The notes under the pieces: generated by a model | Told to the model about the DNA's origin: nothing | Database searches by the model: none | The model's input: the letters and a program-made list of their open reading frames with translations, nothing else | Shown: in pieces, positions 20,101-29,258 of the stretch | How the letters are laid out: each line of letters starts with the position of its first letter | Position numbering within the stretch: position 1 is the first letter of the stretch | Translations under genes and position numbers: made by a program | Assembly (NCBI RefSeq): GCF_016765635.1 | Contig: NZ_JAESVD010000008.1 | Coordinates: 1 to 64,000 of the forward strand | Length of the DNA: 64,000 bases | Source of the DNA: Shewanella schlegeliana | GTDB lineage: Bacteria; Pseudomonadota; Gammaproteobacteria; Enterobacterales; Shewanellaceae | Direction of reading: 5' to 3'

Positions 20101-22082
20101 CTCGTTACTCTAGCCGTATTGATCTTGGTCGTGATGTTAATAATGATGGCAACATCGACTATATGGAAGAGGCACTGTGTGTCTCAGACTGGCGCTTAAA
20201 AGATTACTGCGCAATCAACAATCCAGAGCCAGGACAATACTGGTACATGGTCAGCAACTTAAAATGGTCTGTAGGCAACCTTTGGGATCCCTATGATGAG
20301 GCTCACCGTATCGTTTCTAATTTGGTTATCGTATCCGATGAGGTAAGCAACAATCTGACTGTATCACCAGTTATATCTGATGGTGTCACTCCTAGCTCCT
20401 TATCCCTGAACTGGGCTTTGGACCAAGCTATTGAAGGCGATATCTTACATGGCGTTATTGAGTTAGGGCTTGATAGTAGCAACCCTGATGATATTGGTAT
20501 GCTGCCAGTAAGGTTTACTAAAGGCGAAGCTGACGTCCAATTTACGGCAAGCCATGAAGGAGCGAGAATTGGTAATGTCATAGACTTTGAGCTTATCCAG
20601 CAAGCTAACCTATTTGGTCATACCCGCGATATCGATATGAATGTTGCGATTCCTGAAGGGCTAACTCTGATAGCAGAAAGTGTTCGTGGTAATGAGTTTA
20701 CGCAGCCGCTAATCTCTGTCGACGGTAACCAGATCAATATCGCTGGTACACAGCAATCTTCCAAAGATGCCCCTCGCACTTACGAGTATACGACAAGCTT
20801 AGAAGATGAGATGTGTCGCCTACCCTTTAGTGATTATCCAACCTTTGTCGATCTACCCGGTATCGGTGTACCACAGGTTCCTGGCTTCGAAAACATCTGG
20901 GATCAGATGTTTGAAATTCCTGATTTCGAAGGCTATGACAAATATTTCCCACACGTGCCTCTATATGGCATCGAAGCGAAAGACACCACCAATATTATTC
21001 AGATCTATGGTAATGGGATCTTGAAGTTTGATGCTCACGCCTTTAATGCAAACTGGGCAGGCTCTAGCTTAGCACCCGATGGGATTAAAGATTTGATCGT
21101 CGCACCTCTTTGGCGTCGTGACTCAGCCACTTTAAATGAGTCAGGCATGGATCTAGATACCTTTACGCCTTACGAGCGAGGCGTCTATGCCGCGTCACTA
21201 AACCAAGAGAAATACTTCATCGTGCAATGGAAGGAGATGTATAACGTAGAAGCAGGAGACGGTCCTTGGGGTATGCCAACAGTCGATCGTGAGCAGAACT
21301 TTGACTTTCAAGTTTTAGCCTCAACCAATATCGACTTTACACCTGGTGCTTATGAACTTTACTTCTCTTATAAGGATCTTAACGGTGATAAAAGTGACCA
21401 TACGATTGGCTTAAAAGGTTATCAAGGTACTCGAGGCTTCTACTACCCTGTAAATGGTTTCCACTATGATGATTACGCGGTCAACGAAGATGACAAAACT
21501 GACAGCGATATGATTATCTGTGCTAACTACCAAGGGCCGGAAAGTACTCGAATGGTCATGCGCTTCTCTGCAGTCGTTAACCCATCTGCAGCAGCAAATG
21601 TGTCAGAAGTCTCACTCACAGCAGCTGCCACAAATGGTAATACGGTAGAGCGAGCACTTCCAATAGCGGTCGCAGGCAATATCACCATATTTGATATTGC
21701 AGATCAGCTTACAGAGGAAAATACGGAGTCAAATCCGCTAACCGTTGAGTACCTGCATAATCAAAATAGACAAGTAACCATGAGCGTCAGCGGGGAAAAT
21801 GTGACGGCCAATATTGATGGACTGAAATTCAGCCTCGTGCCCGACAGTGATTGGCATGGCACCACTGAGGTGACCGTTACCGTCCATGATATGGCTTACC
21901 CATCGGATCAAGCATCAACCCGCTTTATGCTGACGGTTAATTCTGACGGTATAGAGCCGACTCCGCCACCAGCGGAAGAAACACCGGATGAACAACCCAA
22001 GTCAGATAGCGGTGGTAGCCTAGGTTTCTTAGCGCTGACACTACTTGGACTCATCGTAGCTGGTCGCAGAAAGCGTCACTAA
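17118..22082 (+). CDS. Large secreted subtilisin-like (S8) protease with GlyGly-CTERM tail, copy 1
   Basis: 1,654 residues from the ATG at 17118 (AGG six bases upstream; MKLKKISLMTVAAIYAAG signal peptide). An inhibitor-I9-like propeptide (about 80-215) is followed by the S8 domain, with Asp242 in ILDTGINSDH, His329 in NGHGSHTA and Ser694 in SGTSMAAPH. A PA-like insert lies between the His and Ser motifs. About 850 residues of beta-sandwich-like domains follow. The C-terminus is GGSLGF plus a hydrophobic helix plus GRRKRH, the GlyGly-CTERM signal that in Shewanella/Vibrio goes with type II secretion and rhombosortase cleavage. Catalytic residues are intact. The reading frame extends 43 codons upstream but without a signal peptide. 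Confidence 0.95.
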   Translation: MKLKKISLMTVAAIYAAGAGATALNSAPNRIELETLSVKPFEMSNEHYEAIKAASQERLNRPGMTAKPNNHRPQGQAEKIPFKFEKNITGEHTYIIQLAEQPVATYDGNISGFTATALSSSPQNFSSNNKINLNSSASHTYLNYLENRQLKVNSLITNTLGSPKEIEQSYRYAFNGMSMKLTQQQAARVAKIDGVRAVTRSVVLELHTDVGPQHIGADKVWSGETSQASPNTGHGVVVGILDTGINSDHPSFAPVGDDNVQITNPLGSGNFIGDCALEEFANLCNDKLIGIRSYSEITDSYGDPIFRGMGPLAPWERIRPANGEDYNGHGSHTASTVAGNVLFDVPYQMSEIGADNSVTGRDTEFVFERVSGVAPHANIVAYQVCFPGTGSTQYVGCPQDITLKAVDDAIADGVDVINYSVGGAEQLPWESPTELAFLAAREAGISVSASAGNAGYGWMDHVSPWLTSVAATTHSRDLTSADKTLDNFEGGDENPSPWGPMTAASITGGYSGPVFLAADYNSDNGHCDTPFAEGTFNFMPDGVTALSQAPIIVCARSNQARVTKSDNIKAGGAGGFILYNLEDDWSVPASVRISDYYSLPAAHVNTYDGSKIINWLASGTGHHVTISDGSIQQTEAEADQLANFSSRGPSVTNPHVMAPTLAAPGVNIFAAYANDRIFSLDNWGMNWSIVSGTSMAAPHVAGTMALLKNARPNWTPAQIQSALTTTANKVEYSQDGYGGTYAVTYDDAGAGVVDVAKAIDVGLVMDENIENYKSSNPLVGGDVTALNTPYIVNRDCNGTCSWYRTFTATQDGSWNVSAQESDFTGASTLKLEVSPKTFSLQAGEQQRVMITAHMPDIDYQSDSPVGPGNTDGITLYGKLTLAPSSATMPVQSLPIIASYERAKLPVIIQTEIGRDQGSYETPSMLLPQSAEISAVAYGLTTGTETEHHLKMNTQWPWEVEGTVPAAETQLAYKMFTVPEGTKRLIVEITDEDDYARYSSRIDLGRDVNNDGNIDYMEEALCVSDWRLKDYCAINNPEPGQYWYMVSNLKWSVGNLWDPYDEAHRIVSNLVIVSDEVSNNLTVSPVISDGVTPSSLSLNWALDQAIEGDILHGVIELGLDSSNPDDIGMLPVRFTKGEADVQFTASHEGARIGNVIDFELIQQANLFGHTRDIDMNVAIPEGLTLIAESVRGNEFTQPLISVDGNQINIAGTQQSSKDAPRTYEYTTSLEDEMCRLPFSDYPTFVDLPGIGVPQVPGFENIWDQMFEIPDFEGYDKYFPHVPLYGIEAKDTTNIIQIYGNGILKFDAHAFNANWAGSSLAPDGIKDLIVAPLWRRDSATLNESGMDLDTFTPYERGVYAASLNQEKYFIVQWKEMYNVEAGDGPWGMPTVDREQNFDFQVLASTNIDFTPGAYELYFSYKDLNGDKSDHTIGLKGYQGTRGFYYPVNGFHYDDYAVNEDDKTDSDMIICANYQGPESTRMVMRFSAVVNPSAAANVSEVSLTAAATNGNTVERALPIAVAGNITIFDIADQLTEENTESNPLTVEYLHNQNRQVTMSVSGENVTANIDGLKFSLVPDSDWHGTTEVTVTVHDMAYPSDQASTRFMLTVNSDGIEPTPPPAEETPDEQPKSDSGGSLGFLALTLLGLIVAGRRKRH

Positions 22083-22150
22083 GCTAACGTCATCAAACAG
22101 AGATAAGACGAACCGTTACTTATCTCAGGACAAAACAGTAAGTCATAAAA

Positions 22151-22177
22151 AGGGCCCTTATCATGAGGGCCCTTTCT
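22151..22177. terminator. Terminator between subtilase 1 and lysR 2
   Basis: Hairpin AGGGCCCTTATCATGAGGGCCCT followed by TTCT; A-run on the left. It serves the protease on the plus strand and possibly lysR on the minus strand. It closely resembles the terminator after the second protease. Confidence 0.85.
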
Positions 22178-22195
22178 ACATCTGTGACTAAAAGA

Positions 22196-23101
22196 TCACG
22201 CTTTTGAGTTTGAAAGCATCAATTGTAAGAAACGCTTAGCCGCAACACTTGCCTGACTGCGCAACATCACCACACTAAAGCACACATCTAATTTCGGCAT
22301 ATCAACAGGCTTAAAGGTATGTAGTTCATCTGCCACAGTTTCATCCAATAGCGCTACCTGAGGTGTCAAGGCTAACATCTGTGAGTGTTGCATTGCCGCG
22401 TTAATCGGTGGGAAAGCGTCATAATGTAAAAGCCCGGCAAAATCACTTCGATATTCAAACAAGAGATCACCAAACAGCTCGACAACGCCAGCGGGTAAGT
22501 TTCTTGGGATAGCGATAGGATATTGGCGCAGATCCTCTAGGCTCAGACTATCTCGCTCTGCAAGAGGATGGTTTTTTCTCGCGCAGAAAACCGCGTTATA
22601 AGTGGGTAAATTAAAGCATTGGACTAAAGCCTCATGACCTATCTCCTCTCCCCTGACATCAGTGATCAGCAGAGATAGTTTTCCCTGAAGCAATTTAACC
22701 AGATTATTTTGCCAAGTCCCCTCTTCTAGCTCAACATGCACATCTGGGTAGCGATCGATAAAACGACCTATGGCAGGCCCAAGTATGGTGTTTGCAGGGA
22801 CCGGACTCGTCCCTATCGCAAGATGGCCACTACTTTTACCTTGCAGGTACTGCAGCTCCTTACGCAAAGTGTCCACACCTTGAATGATGCTTTCACTATG
22901 ATTGAGCACTAGCTCTCCTGAAGCTGTCAAGGACATCGCTTGATGACCACGGATCAAAAGCTCAGTTCCAAGCAGCCCTTCCAACCGCTGAATGCTCCGG
23001 CTCAGCGATGGCTGTGCTAGGTTCAATCTCTGCGCCGCCTTTTGGTAATTTCCCTCTCTGGCTAACACAGTAAAATTTCTTAAATGTCTAAATTCAATCA
23101 A
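22196..23101 (-). CDS. LysR-family regulator paired with the second subtilase
   Basis: 301 residues. LysR winged helix-turn-helix (NYQKAAQRLNLAQPSLSRSI) and effector-binding domain. Clearly related to the LysR at 15784: the same IEF/MEL-RHxxxF start, the same LAIGTxxV..N/LVIGGGTL junction and the same length. Divergent from the second subtilase with about 285 bases between. It probably responds to a signal that calls for extracellular proteolysis; the effector is unknown. Confidence 0.9.
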   Translation of the reverse strand: MIEFRHLRNFTVLAREGNYQKAAQRLNLAQPSLSRSIQRLEGLLGTELLIRGHQAMSLTASGELVLNHSESIIQGVDTLRKELQYLQGKSSGHLAIGTSPVPANTILGPAIGRFIDRYPDVHVELEEGTWQNNLVKLLQGKLSLLITDVRGEEIGHEALVQCFNLPTYNAVFCARKNHPLAERDSLSLEDLRQYPIAIPRNLPAGVVELFGDLLFEYRSDFAGLLHYDAFPPINAAMQHSQMLALTPQVALLDETVADELHTFKPVDMPKLDVCFSVVMLRSQASVAAKRFLQLMLSNSKA

Positions 23102-23177
23102 GACTCATCCGAAAGTCGGTAATTAACAAGTTAACAACATACCCATGTTAAAAATATTGGACAAGCAAGCTGCTGTT

Positions 23178-23189
23178 ACAACTTGTATC
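23178..23189. promoter_or_regulatory. Candidate LysR operator, copy 2 (shared 12-base motif)
   Basis: ACAACTTGTATC, identical to 16859-16870 and preceded in both cases by GT(G/T). It is 77 bases upstream of the lysR start and about 200 bases before the protease ATG. Confidence 0.5.
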
Positions 23190-23341
23190 TGCACAGCAAA
23201 AAAAAACGAATATTAACAAAACTCCCAACTCATTGTTATAGCAAGAATAAAGCGTAGCAGCCCAATGATTGCATACAGAATGCGTATCAAGACATACGTA
23301 TAACGCATTAGCTGTAAACGCTTAGCTACCGTAAAAACAAA

Positions 23342-23364
23342 TTGCGAAATTAACAACTTCGCAA
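23342..23364. promoter_or_regulatory. Inverted repeat just upstream of subtilase 2
   Basis: TTGCGAA-ATTAACAAC-TTCGCAA, perfect 7-base arms, ending 23 bases before the ATG and next to the AAGGA ribosome site. It could be an mRNA leader hairpin or an operator. It is absent from the first module. Confidence 0.4.
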
Positions 23365-23387
23365 CAACAAATAACAAGGAATGGACC

Positions 23388-26300
23388 ATGAAACTCAAGA
23401 AAATTAGCGTAGTCACTATGGCTGCGTTATATGCTACTGGGTTAGGGACGCTAGTCGCGAATCCTCTATCCATAGACACCACTAATGGTGGTAATAATGA
23501 ACTTATTGGAATAAAGCTTACACCAGAGCAAATCGAACAATATCAAAACAAACCAAAACACCCTGGTGTCAATCAAGCGAATCGCCCTGGACAAGTCGGC
23601 ATGAACGTACATCGTGCGGCTAAAGGCAGTAGCCATAAAGCGCCATTTGTATGGGAAGATGAAGTTGAAGGCGATCACACCTACATCATTCAGTTGATGG
23701 ATGCACCTATTGCCTTGTACCAAGGTGAACGACCAGAGTATGCCGCGACCTCGCCGCGCAACCAGCAGCCATCTATGCGCAGCAGTGAACGCTTCGGTAC
23801 TCTCGATGTTAACAGTCAGGCAGTTAAGAGCTACCGTAGCTTCTTAACAGAAAGCCAAGATTTAACAGCAAGCAAGATCAGAATGGTCGCACCACGCGCC
23901 GAGATCAAGCGCCGCTTTAACGTTGCCTTAAACGGCATGACCATGACATTAAGCCAGCAAGAAGCAGCTAAAGTTGCCGAACTACCGGGCGTTAAAGCCG
24001 TTACACGCGCTAAAGAGTACAAACTCTTTACCGATGTTGGGCCTAAGCACATTGGTGCAGATATGGTTTGGCAAGGCAGCGGTGTCCCCGATGGCGTAGA
24101 GATGCGCGGTGAAGGTATCGTTGCAGGTATTATCGATACTGGCATTAACTCAGATCACCCATCATTTGCCGCAGTCGCTGGCGATGGTTACGTCCATGAG
24201 AACCCACTCGGTGAAGGTAAGTTTGTCGGTGACTGTGTTGAATATCCAAACATGTGTAACAGCAAACTCATTGGTGTGCGCTCATACGATATTATTACCG
24301 ATACCTTTAAAGACCCAATATTCCAGCCCGATATCCCAGAGTGGGAAGCTGACTATAAACGTGCACCAACTGGTGAAGATTACAACGGCCATGGCTCACA
24401 CACCGCAGGCACAGTAGCCGGTAACGTCCTACACGATGTTGCCTTCCAGCTTGCTGGAATGACTGAAAAATCCGATGGCTTCGATACGCCATTAGTGTTC
24501 CCTGAGATCTCTGGTGTTGCCCCTCGCGCCAACATTATTGCTTACCAAGTATGTTACCCAGGTGGTGGCTCATTTGGTGAAACCTATGGTGGCTGTCCTG
24601 GTGATGCGCTGGTAGCAGCAATTGAAGACGCGATTGTTGATGGCGTTGACGTTATCAACTTCTCAATTGGTGGTCTTGAAAGCTTACCTTGGTACGATGC
24701 CATTGAAATGGCATTTTTATCGGCACGTGAAGCCGGGATCTCTGTTGCAGCCTCGGCAGGTAACTGGGGGCAATATGGTCCATCTTATATCGACCACGTA
24801 TCACCTTGGTTGACCTCTGTTGCGGCGAGCACCCACGGTCGTCAAATAGAGCCTGTGGCGGGTCGTATTGGTGACTATGTTGGTGCCAATGCGCCAGATG
24901 ATATCGAAGGTTACGGGATCACCGGTGACTTTACCGGTAACTTAGTTAATGCCGCTGATTTTGGTGACGGACTTTGTTTAGAGCCATTTGCAGAAGGCAC
25001 CTTTGAAAGTGACGATATCGTTTTATGTAAGCGTGGTGATATTGCTCGCGTACAAAAAGGCGTTAACGTGGCTGAAGGCGGTGCAGGCGGTGTTATCCTT
25101 TATAACGCCATCTCTTGGGATGATGGTCGAGGCGGTAACACCCTTAACTTAAACCCCTTCCCAATTCCAGGTATGCATATCGATATGGTATCGGGTAACG
25201 CACTTGTTGACTGGGTAGCAAACTCAGAGACTGCGCCTCAATTAAGTATCTACGCATCAGAGATTACCACCACAGAACGTGAAGCCGATATCTTAGCTAA
25301 CTTCTCATCTCGCGGACCAAGTACCACGAACCCAAATACTATGGTGCCGAACGTATCAGCACCGGGTGTCGATGTATTTGCAGCCTATTCAGATGAGATG
25401 CCATTTAGCTTGTATCCAGCACCAAGCGATTATGTTGCAATCAGCGGTACTTCGATGTCAGGCCCCCATGTAGCAGGTGCACTAGCCTTGCTAACACAGG
25501 CGCACCCTCAATGGACTCCAGCAATGATCCAGTCGGCATTGATGATGACGGCACAATCGGGTAAAGCCTACAATAACGATTATCCACCCGTCCTTGAAAC
25601 AGCGGGTTTCCACGAGATGGGAAGTGGTGTCATCAATGTGGCTAGAGCGGTAAAAGCCGGTCTCGTCATGGATGAGAACGGTGATAACTACCGTGCAGCT
25701 AACCCAATGGAAGGTGGCGATGTAACGGCACTCAACGTGCCCTACTTAGTTAATGCAGCGTGTAAAAGTACTTGTACTTGGATGCGTACCTTTACCGCCA
25801 CCAAAGATGGTGAGTGGAGTGTCGATTCAGAAGTGCTTGAGATGGACGGCGCGCCTTTCTTAGAGCTGGATGTATATCCAAAGAGCTTCACCGTAAAAGC
25901 CGGTGAAACTCAAAGCATCATGGTGACGGCAAAGGTACTCGATGTAACCTCGGTAAACGCCAGCTCAGCTAACCTTGATCTCTTCGGTAAGGTGAACCTA
26001 ACACCTGCAGATAAAGCAGTGCCAAATCAGTATCTGCCAGTGATTGCAAGCTTCAGTGGTTCTAACCTTCCAGAAATCGTATCGGGCCTTATCCACCGTG
26101 ATAACGGCACCTTGCTAACACCCGAACTCATGACAAAAGAGATTGCAGAACTCAATGTTAAAGTTCACGGCTTAACAGCGGGTGATGTGGTTGAAAGCCA
26201 GCTAAGTGCGGCTTATGTAAACTTCGAAGATCCTGAAACCATGCTAGACAATCCAGGGATCAAAGTGCACTTCTTTGACGTACCAGAAGGCACAGCTCGT

Positions 26301-28292
26301 ATTGTTTGGGAGCAGGTATCAGAAGATAAAGCGGCAGCGTCATCGCTCGATATCGGTATGGATCTTAATGAAAATGGTCTAGTTGAATGGTATGACGAGG
26401 CGATCTGTTACTCATTTACCGACGTACAAGATTACTGTGCAATTAACAACCCAGTGCCAGGCCGTTATTGGGCGATGCTAGGTAACTTCAAACGCCCTTG
26501 GGGTGATGAAGAAGATACTCAAGATACCATCACCACCAGCTTAGCGGTAATCCCAAGTGTAGATAGTGGCAACCTAAGCGTTACAGGTCCACAAACCACT
26601 AACGGTTTAGAGCCATACAACTTAGCGATGAACTGGTCTTTAGAAGGTGCAGAGAAAGGCGATCGTTTCTATGGTTTGGTCGAAGTCGGTAATAGCGCTG
26701 ACAACGTGGGTAACCTTGGTAAGATGGCGCTTAACTTAGTCCATGCTGGTGACGATGTGATGATTAACTCCAGCCAGCAGCAAGCTAAAGAGGGCGATAT
26801 TGTTCAAATCAATGTTCAGATGGCACCTAATATGGTTGGTCTTGAGCGTGATGTGAATATGCAGTTAAACCTTCCAGAAGGTTTACAGCTTATCGCTGAT
26901 TCGGTCACGGCAAACAGCAGCAATCAAAACTTAGCCGACGCATTAACCGTTGAAGGCAATCAAATCAGTCTTGCAGCCATGCAACAAGCCAGTAATGCAC
27001 AGGCGCGAGAGTATCAGTTTACCACCAGCGAAGATGACATGACCTGTCGCGTTCCTGTTGGCTCAAACCCTTACTATCTCGACTTGTATGGCGAAGCCTA
27101 CATTGAGCCTGAGTTTGCCATTGGTGGTCGCGCGAATGAGACGATTACCGTGCCATTAAGTATCTTTGGTGTCGATAGGATCCCGCTTTACAACAACAAT
27201 CCCGACTACATGGAGAAGGATACATTAACTATCTCACCAGCGGGTTTCATTCAGCTTGATAGTATGCCGCTATTCTGGCCACTGCACTTCCCAATGGATG
27301 AGCAGTTCTTCCCAGATACTGTGATTGCACCGCTATGGCGTGGTGATGGATTTATGCTACCAGGCTTTGATATGGCAACAGAGGCTTATGATGGTGTATC
27401 GCTAGCAACAACCACAGATGGTCGCTACCTGATTGTCGAGTGGGACAACATGCGCCAAGAGTTTGCCTTCGGTGTTAACTTTGATCCTGACTACGATGCA
27501 CGTTATAGCTTCGAGCTTATTGCATCAACAGAGCTTAACTTCTCTGCTGGCGAACATGAATTTATCTTCGCCTACGACAAGCTTACCGGTAAGAAGTCGC
27601 ACTTAGGTTCAATTGGTCTGCATGGCTTCCACGGTCCTCGTGGCACCTTCGGGCCAGCTTATGGCTACAGCGGTGACGGTTTCGCCTTCAACGATGTTGA
27701 TGAGAAAATCTCTGAAGGCTTAGTTGTTTGTGCTAACTACTTCGGTCCTGAGCAATCGGCTATCGAGTTATCATTCTCTGCACGTGTTGCCGCAGCGGGT
27801 GTCGGTCAAGATCTACAGATCTCAGTAGACAGTGATTACACCGGCAGTGACAGCATCACCACCACTTCTGTACTAACAGTGCCTTCAAATCTTGCGATTG
27901 GTGCACTAAACGACATGAATGTGGATGAGAACGAAAGCATCAGCTTTGAAGTGATGGTTCAAGATAAAGAGAACACAGCCAACGGCATTCAGGTGTCTGC
28001 AGACAATGTTACTGCAACTATTGAAGGCAATATGGTGACTCTGACTCCTGCAGCAGATTGGCATGGCGACACCACGGTAACCGTAATGGCCCATGACTTA
28101 GCCTTCCCTAATGACGCAGTGCAGACTAGCTTCACACTCACGGTTAACTCAGATGGCACTGAGCCGACTCCGCCACCAGCGGAAGAGACTCCAGATGTTG
28201 AAGAAACTGATGATTCAAGCGGTGGTAGCTTAGGCTTCCTAGGTCTTGCACTACTAGGCTTATTTGCTGCTGGTCGTAGAAAGCTGCACTAA
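23388..28292 (+). CDS. Large secreted subtilisin-like (S8) protease with GlyGly-CTERM tail, copy 2
   Basis: 1,634 residues. The architecture matches the protease at 17118: signal peptide (MKLKKISVVTMAALYATG), I9-type propeptide, and S8 domain with Asp250 (IIDTGINSDH), His335 (NGHGSHTA) and Ser689 (SGTSMSGPH). A PA-like insert, a long beta-rich C-terminal region and the GGSLGF/helix/GRRKLH GlyGly-CTERM tail complete it. The two proteins align end to end, so this is a tandem duplication that has diverged. Expected to be exported by Sec, sent out by type II secretion and cleaved or anchored at the tail. No rhombosortase gene lies in this window. Confidence 0.95.
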   Translation: MKLKKISVVTMAALYATGLGTLVANPLSIDTTNGGNNELIGIKLTPEQIEQYQNKPKHPGVNQANRPGQVGMNVHRAAKGSSHKAPFVWEDEVEGDHTYIIQLMDAPIALYQGERPEYAATSPRNQQPSMRSSERFGTLDVNSQAVKSYRSFLTESQDLTASKIRMVAPRAEIKRRFNVALNGMTMTLSQQEAAKVAELPGVKAVTRAKEYKLFTDVGPKHIGADMVWQGSGVPDGVEMRGEGIVAGIIDTGINSDHPSFAAVAGDGYVHENPLGEGKFVGDCVEYPNMCNSKLIGVRSYDIITDTFKDPIFQPDIPEWEADYKRAPTGEDYNGHGSHTAGTVAGNVLHDVAFQLAGMTEKSDGFDTPLVFPEISGVAPRANIIAYQVCYPGGGSFGETYGGCPGDALVAAIEDAIVDGVDVINFSIGGLESLPWYDAIEMAFLSAREAGISVAASAGNWGQYGPSYIDHVSPWLTSVAASTHGRQIEPVAGRIGDYVGANAPDDIEGYGITGDFTGNLVNAADFGDGLCLEPFAEGTFESDDIVLCKRGDIARVQKGVNVAEGGAGGVILYNAISWDDGRGGNTLNLNPFPIPGMHIDMVSGNALVDWVANSETAPQLSIYASEITTTEREADILANFSSRGPSTTNPNTMVPNVSAPGVDVFAAYSDEMPFSLYPAPSDYVAISGTSMSGPHVAGALALLTQAHPQWTPAMIQSALMMTAQSGKAYNNDYPPVLETAGFHEMGSGVINVARAVKAGLVMDENGDNYRAANPMEGGDVTALNVPYLVNAACKSTCTWMRTFTATKDGEWSVDSEVLEMDGAPFLELDVYPKSFTVKAGETQSIMVTAKVLDVTSVNASSANLDLFGKVNLTPADKAVPNQYLPVIASFSGSNLPEIVSGLIHRDNGTLLTPELMTKEIAELNVKVHGLTAGDVVESQLSAAYVNFEDPETMLDNPGIKVHFFDVPEGTARIVWEQVSEDKAAASSLDIGMDLNENGLVEWYDEAICYSFTDVQDYCAINNPVPGRYWAMLGNFKRPWGDEEDTQDTITTSLAVIPSVDSGNLSVTGPQTTNGLEPYNLAMNWSLEGAEKGDRFYGLVEVGNSADNVGNLGKMALNLVHAGDDVMINSSQQQAKEGDIVQINVQMAPNMVGLERDVNMQLNLPEGLQLIADSVTANSSNQNLADALTVEGNQISLAAMQQASNAQAREYQFTTSEDDMTCRVPVGSNPYYLDLYGEAYIEPEFAIGGRANETITVPLSIFGVDRIPLYNNNPDYMEKDTLTISPAGFIQLDSMPLFWPLHFPMDEQFFPDTVIAPLWRGDGFMLPGFDMATEAYDGVSLATTTDGRYLIVEWDNMRQEFAFGVNFDPDYDARYSFELIASTELNFSAGEHEFIFAYDKLTGKKSHLGSIGLHGFHGPRGTFGPAYGYSGDGFAFNDVDEKISEGLVVCANYFGPEQSAIELSFSARVAAAGVGQDLQISVDSDYTGSDSITTTSVLTVPSNLAIGALNDMNVDENESISFEVMVQDKENTANGIQVSADNVTATIEGNMVTLTPAADWHGDTTVTVMAHDLAFPNDAVQTSFTLTVNSDGTEPTPPPAEETPDVEETDDSSGGSLGFLGLALLGLFAAGRRKLH

Positions 28293-28375
28293 GGTTGCAG
28301 TAAGACCAAAAGCTTTAACGAGCATTGAGGTTAAGTCACTGCTCCAACTGTTTTCACAACGCTTAACCTTGTTTT

Positions 28376-28402
28376 GGGCCCTCATATGAGGGCCCTTTTT
28401 TT
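28376..28402 (+). terminator. Terminator of subtilase 2
   Basis: Perfect palindromic hairpin GGGCCCTCATATGAGGGCCC followed by a T run. The arms are the same as in the terminator after subtilase 1. Confidence 0.9.
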
Positions 28403-28436
28403 ACAGCGAAATAATCGCGAGTTCGCTTACTTGACC

Positions 28437-29129
28437 TTACTTAACTGATTTGATTTCAGCATCCGTTAGGTAGCGCCATTCACCCAACTCTAAATCGGCA
28501 TCAAGCTCAATAGCGCCAACGCTTTCACGATGAAGCTTAGTCACCTTGTTACCAACCGCTGCCAGCATGCGCTTAACCTGATGGTACTTACCTTCGGTAA
28601 TGGTCAAACGCGCTTGGTTTGAGCCCAAGATCTCAAGCTCTGCAGGTTTAGTCAGGCCATCTTCGTTATTGAGCTGCAGACCATCGGCAAACTGCTGTAC
28701 CAAATCATCGCTTAATGGATCAGCAGTTTCTAATAGGTAGCGCTTACCACACTCTTTCTTTGGCGAGGTGATCTTATGGGACCATTGACCATCGGTGGTA
28801 ATCAACACTAGTCCAGTGGTATCGGCATCTAAGCGACCCGCAATATGTAAGTCTTCAGGGCGAATCACATCAAGCAAGCCAATTACCGATGGATACTCTT
28901 CATCTATGGTTGAGCAGATGGTACCAACAGGCTTATTTAGCATGATAAAGCGTGGGCCAATAATGGTTAACACTTCACCGTTAAGGCGGATCTCATGCTC
29001 ATCGGTCACTTTAAAGCCCGAGTTTTTAACGACCTCGCCATTGCAGGTCACATCGCCACGATGCAGGGCTTTCTTAGCAGAAACACGAGAGTGTGAGGTC
29101 GACTCACAAATAAATTTATCTAAACGCAC
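28437..29129 (-). CDS. rsuA: 16S rRNA pseudouridine-516 synthase RsuA
   Basis: 230 residues, collinear with E. coli RsuA. An S4 domain (about 1-60, MRLDKFI) is followed by the catalytic domain with AGRLDADTTGLVL (Asp nucleophile), and by ITEGKYHQVKRM near the end. Convergent with subtilase 2. A second family member lies at 61144 in this window. This copy keeps the common MLNKP motif and the longer C-terminal ELDADLELGEWR pattern, so it is the better rsuA candidate. Confidence 0.9.
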   Translation of the reverse strand: MRLDKFICESTSHSRVSAKKALHRGDVTCNGEVVKNSGFKVTDEHEIRLNGEVLTIIGPRFIMLNKPVGTICSTIDEEYPSVIGLLDVIRPEDLHIAGRLDADTTGLVLITTDGQWSHKITSPKKECGKRYLLETADPLSDDLVQQFADGLQLNNEDGLTKPAELEILGSNQARLTITEGKYHQVKRMLAAVGNKVTKLHRESVGAIELDADLELGEWRYLTDAEIKSVK

Positions 29130-29258
29130 AGTAATAACTCAGCTTATATAACCATAATGGCCGACATTATGAGGCCAGCGCCGCCAAAGGGCAAAGTTTT
29201 GCTTGGTTCTTCTACAACCAAAGGCGTATCGTGCAAAATAGTTTTCTAGGAGAAAAGT

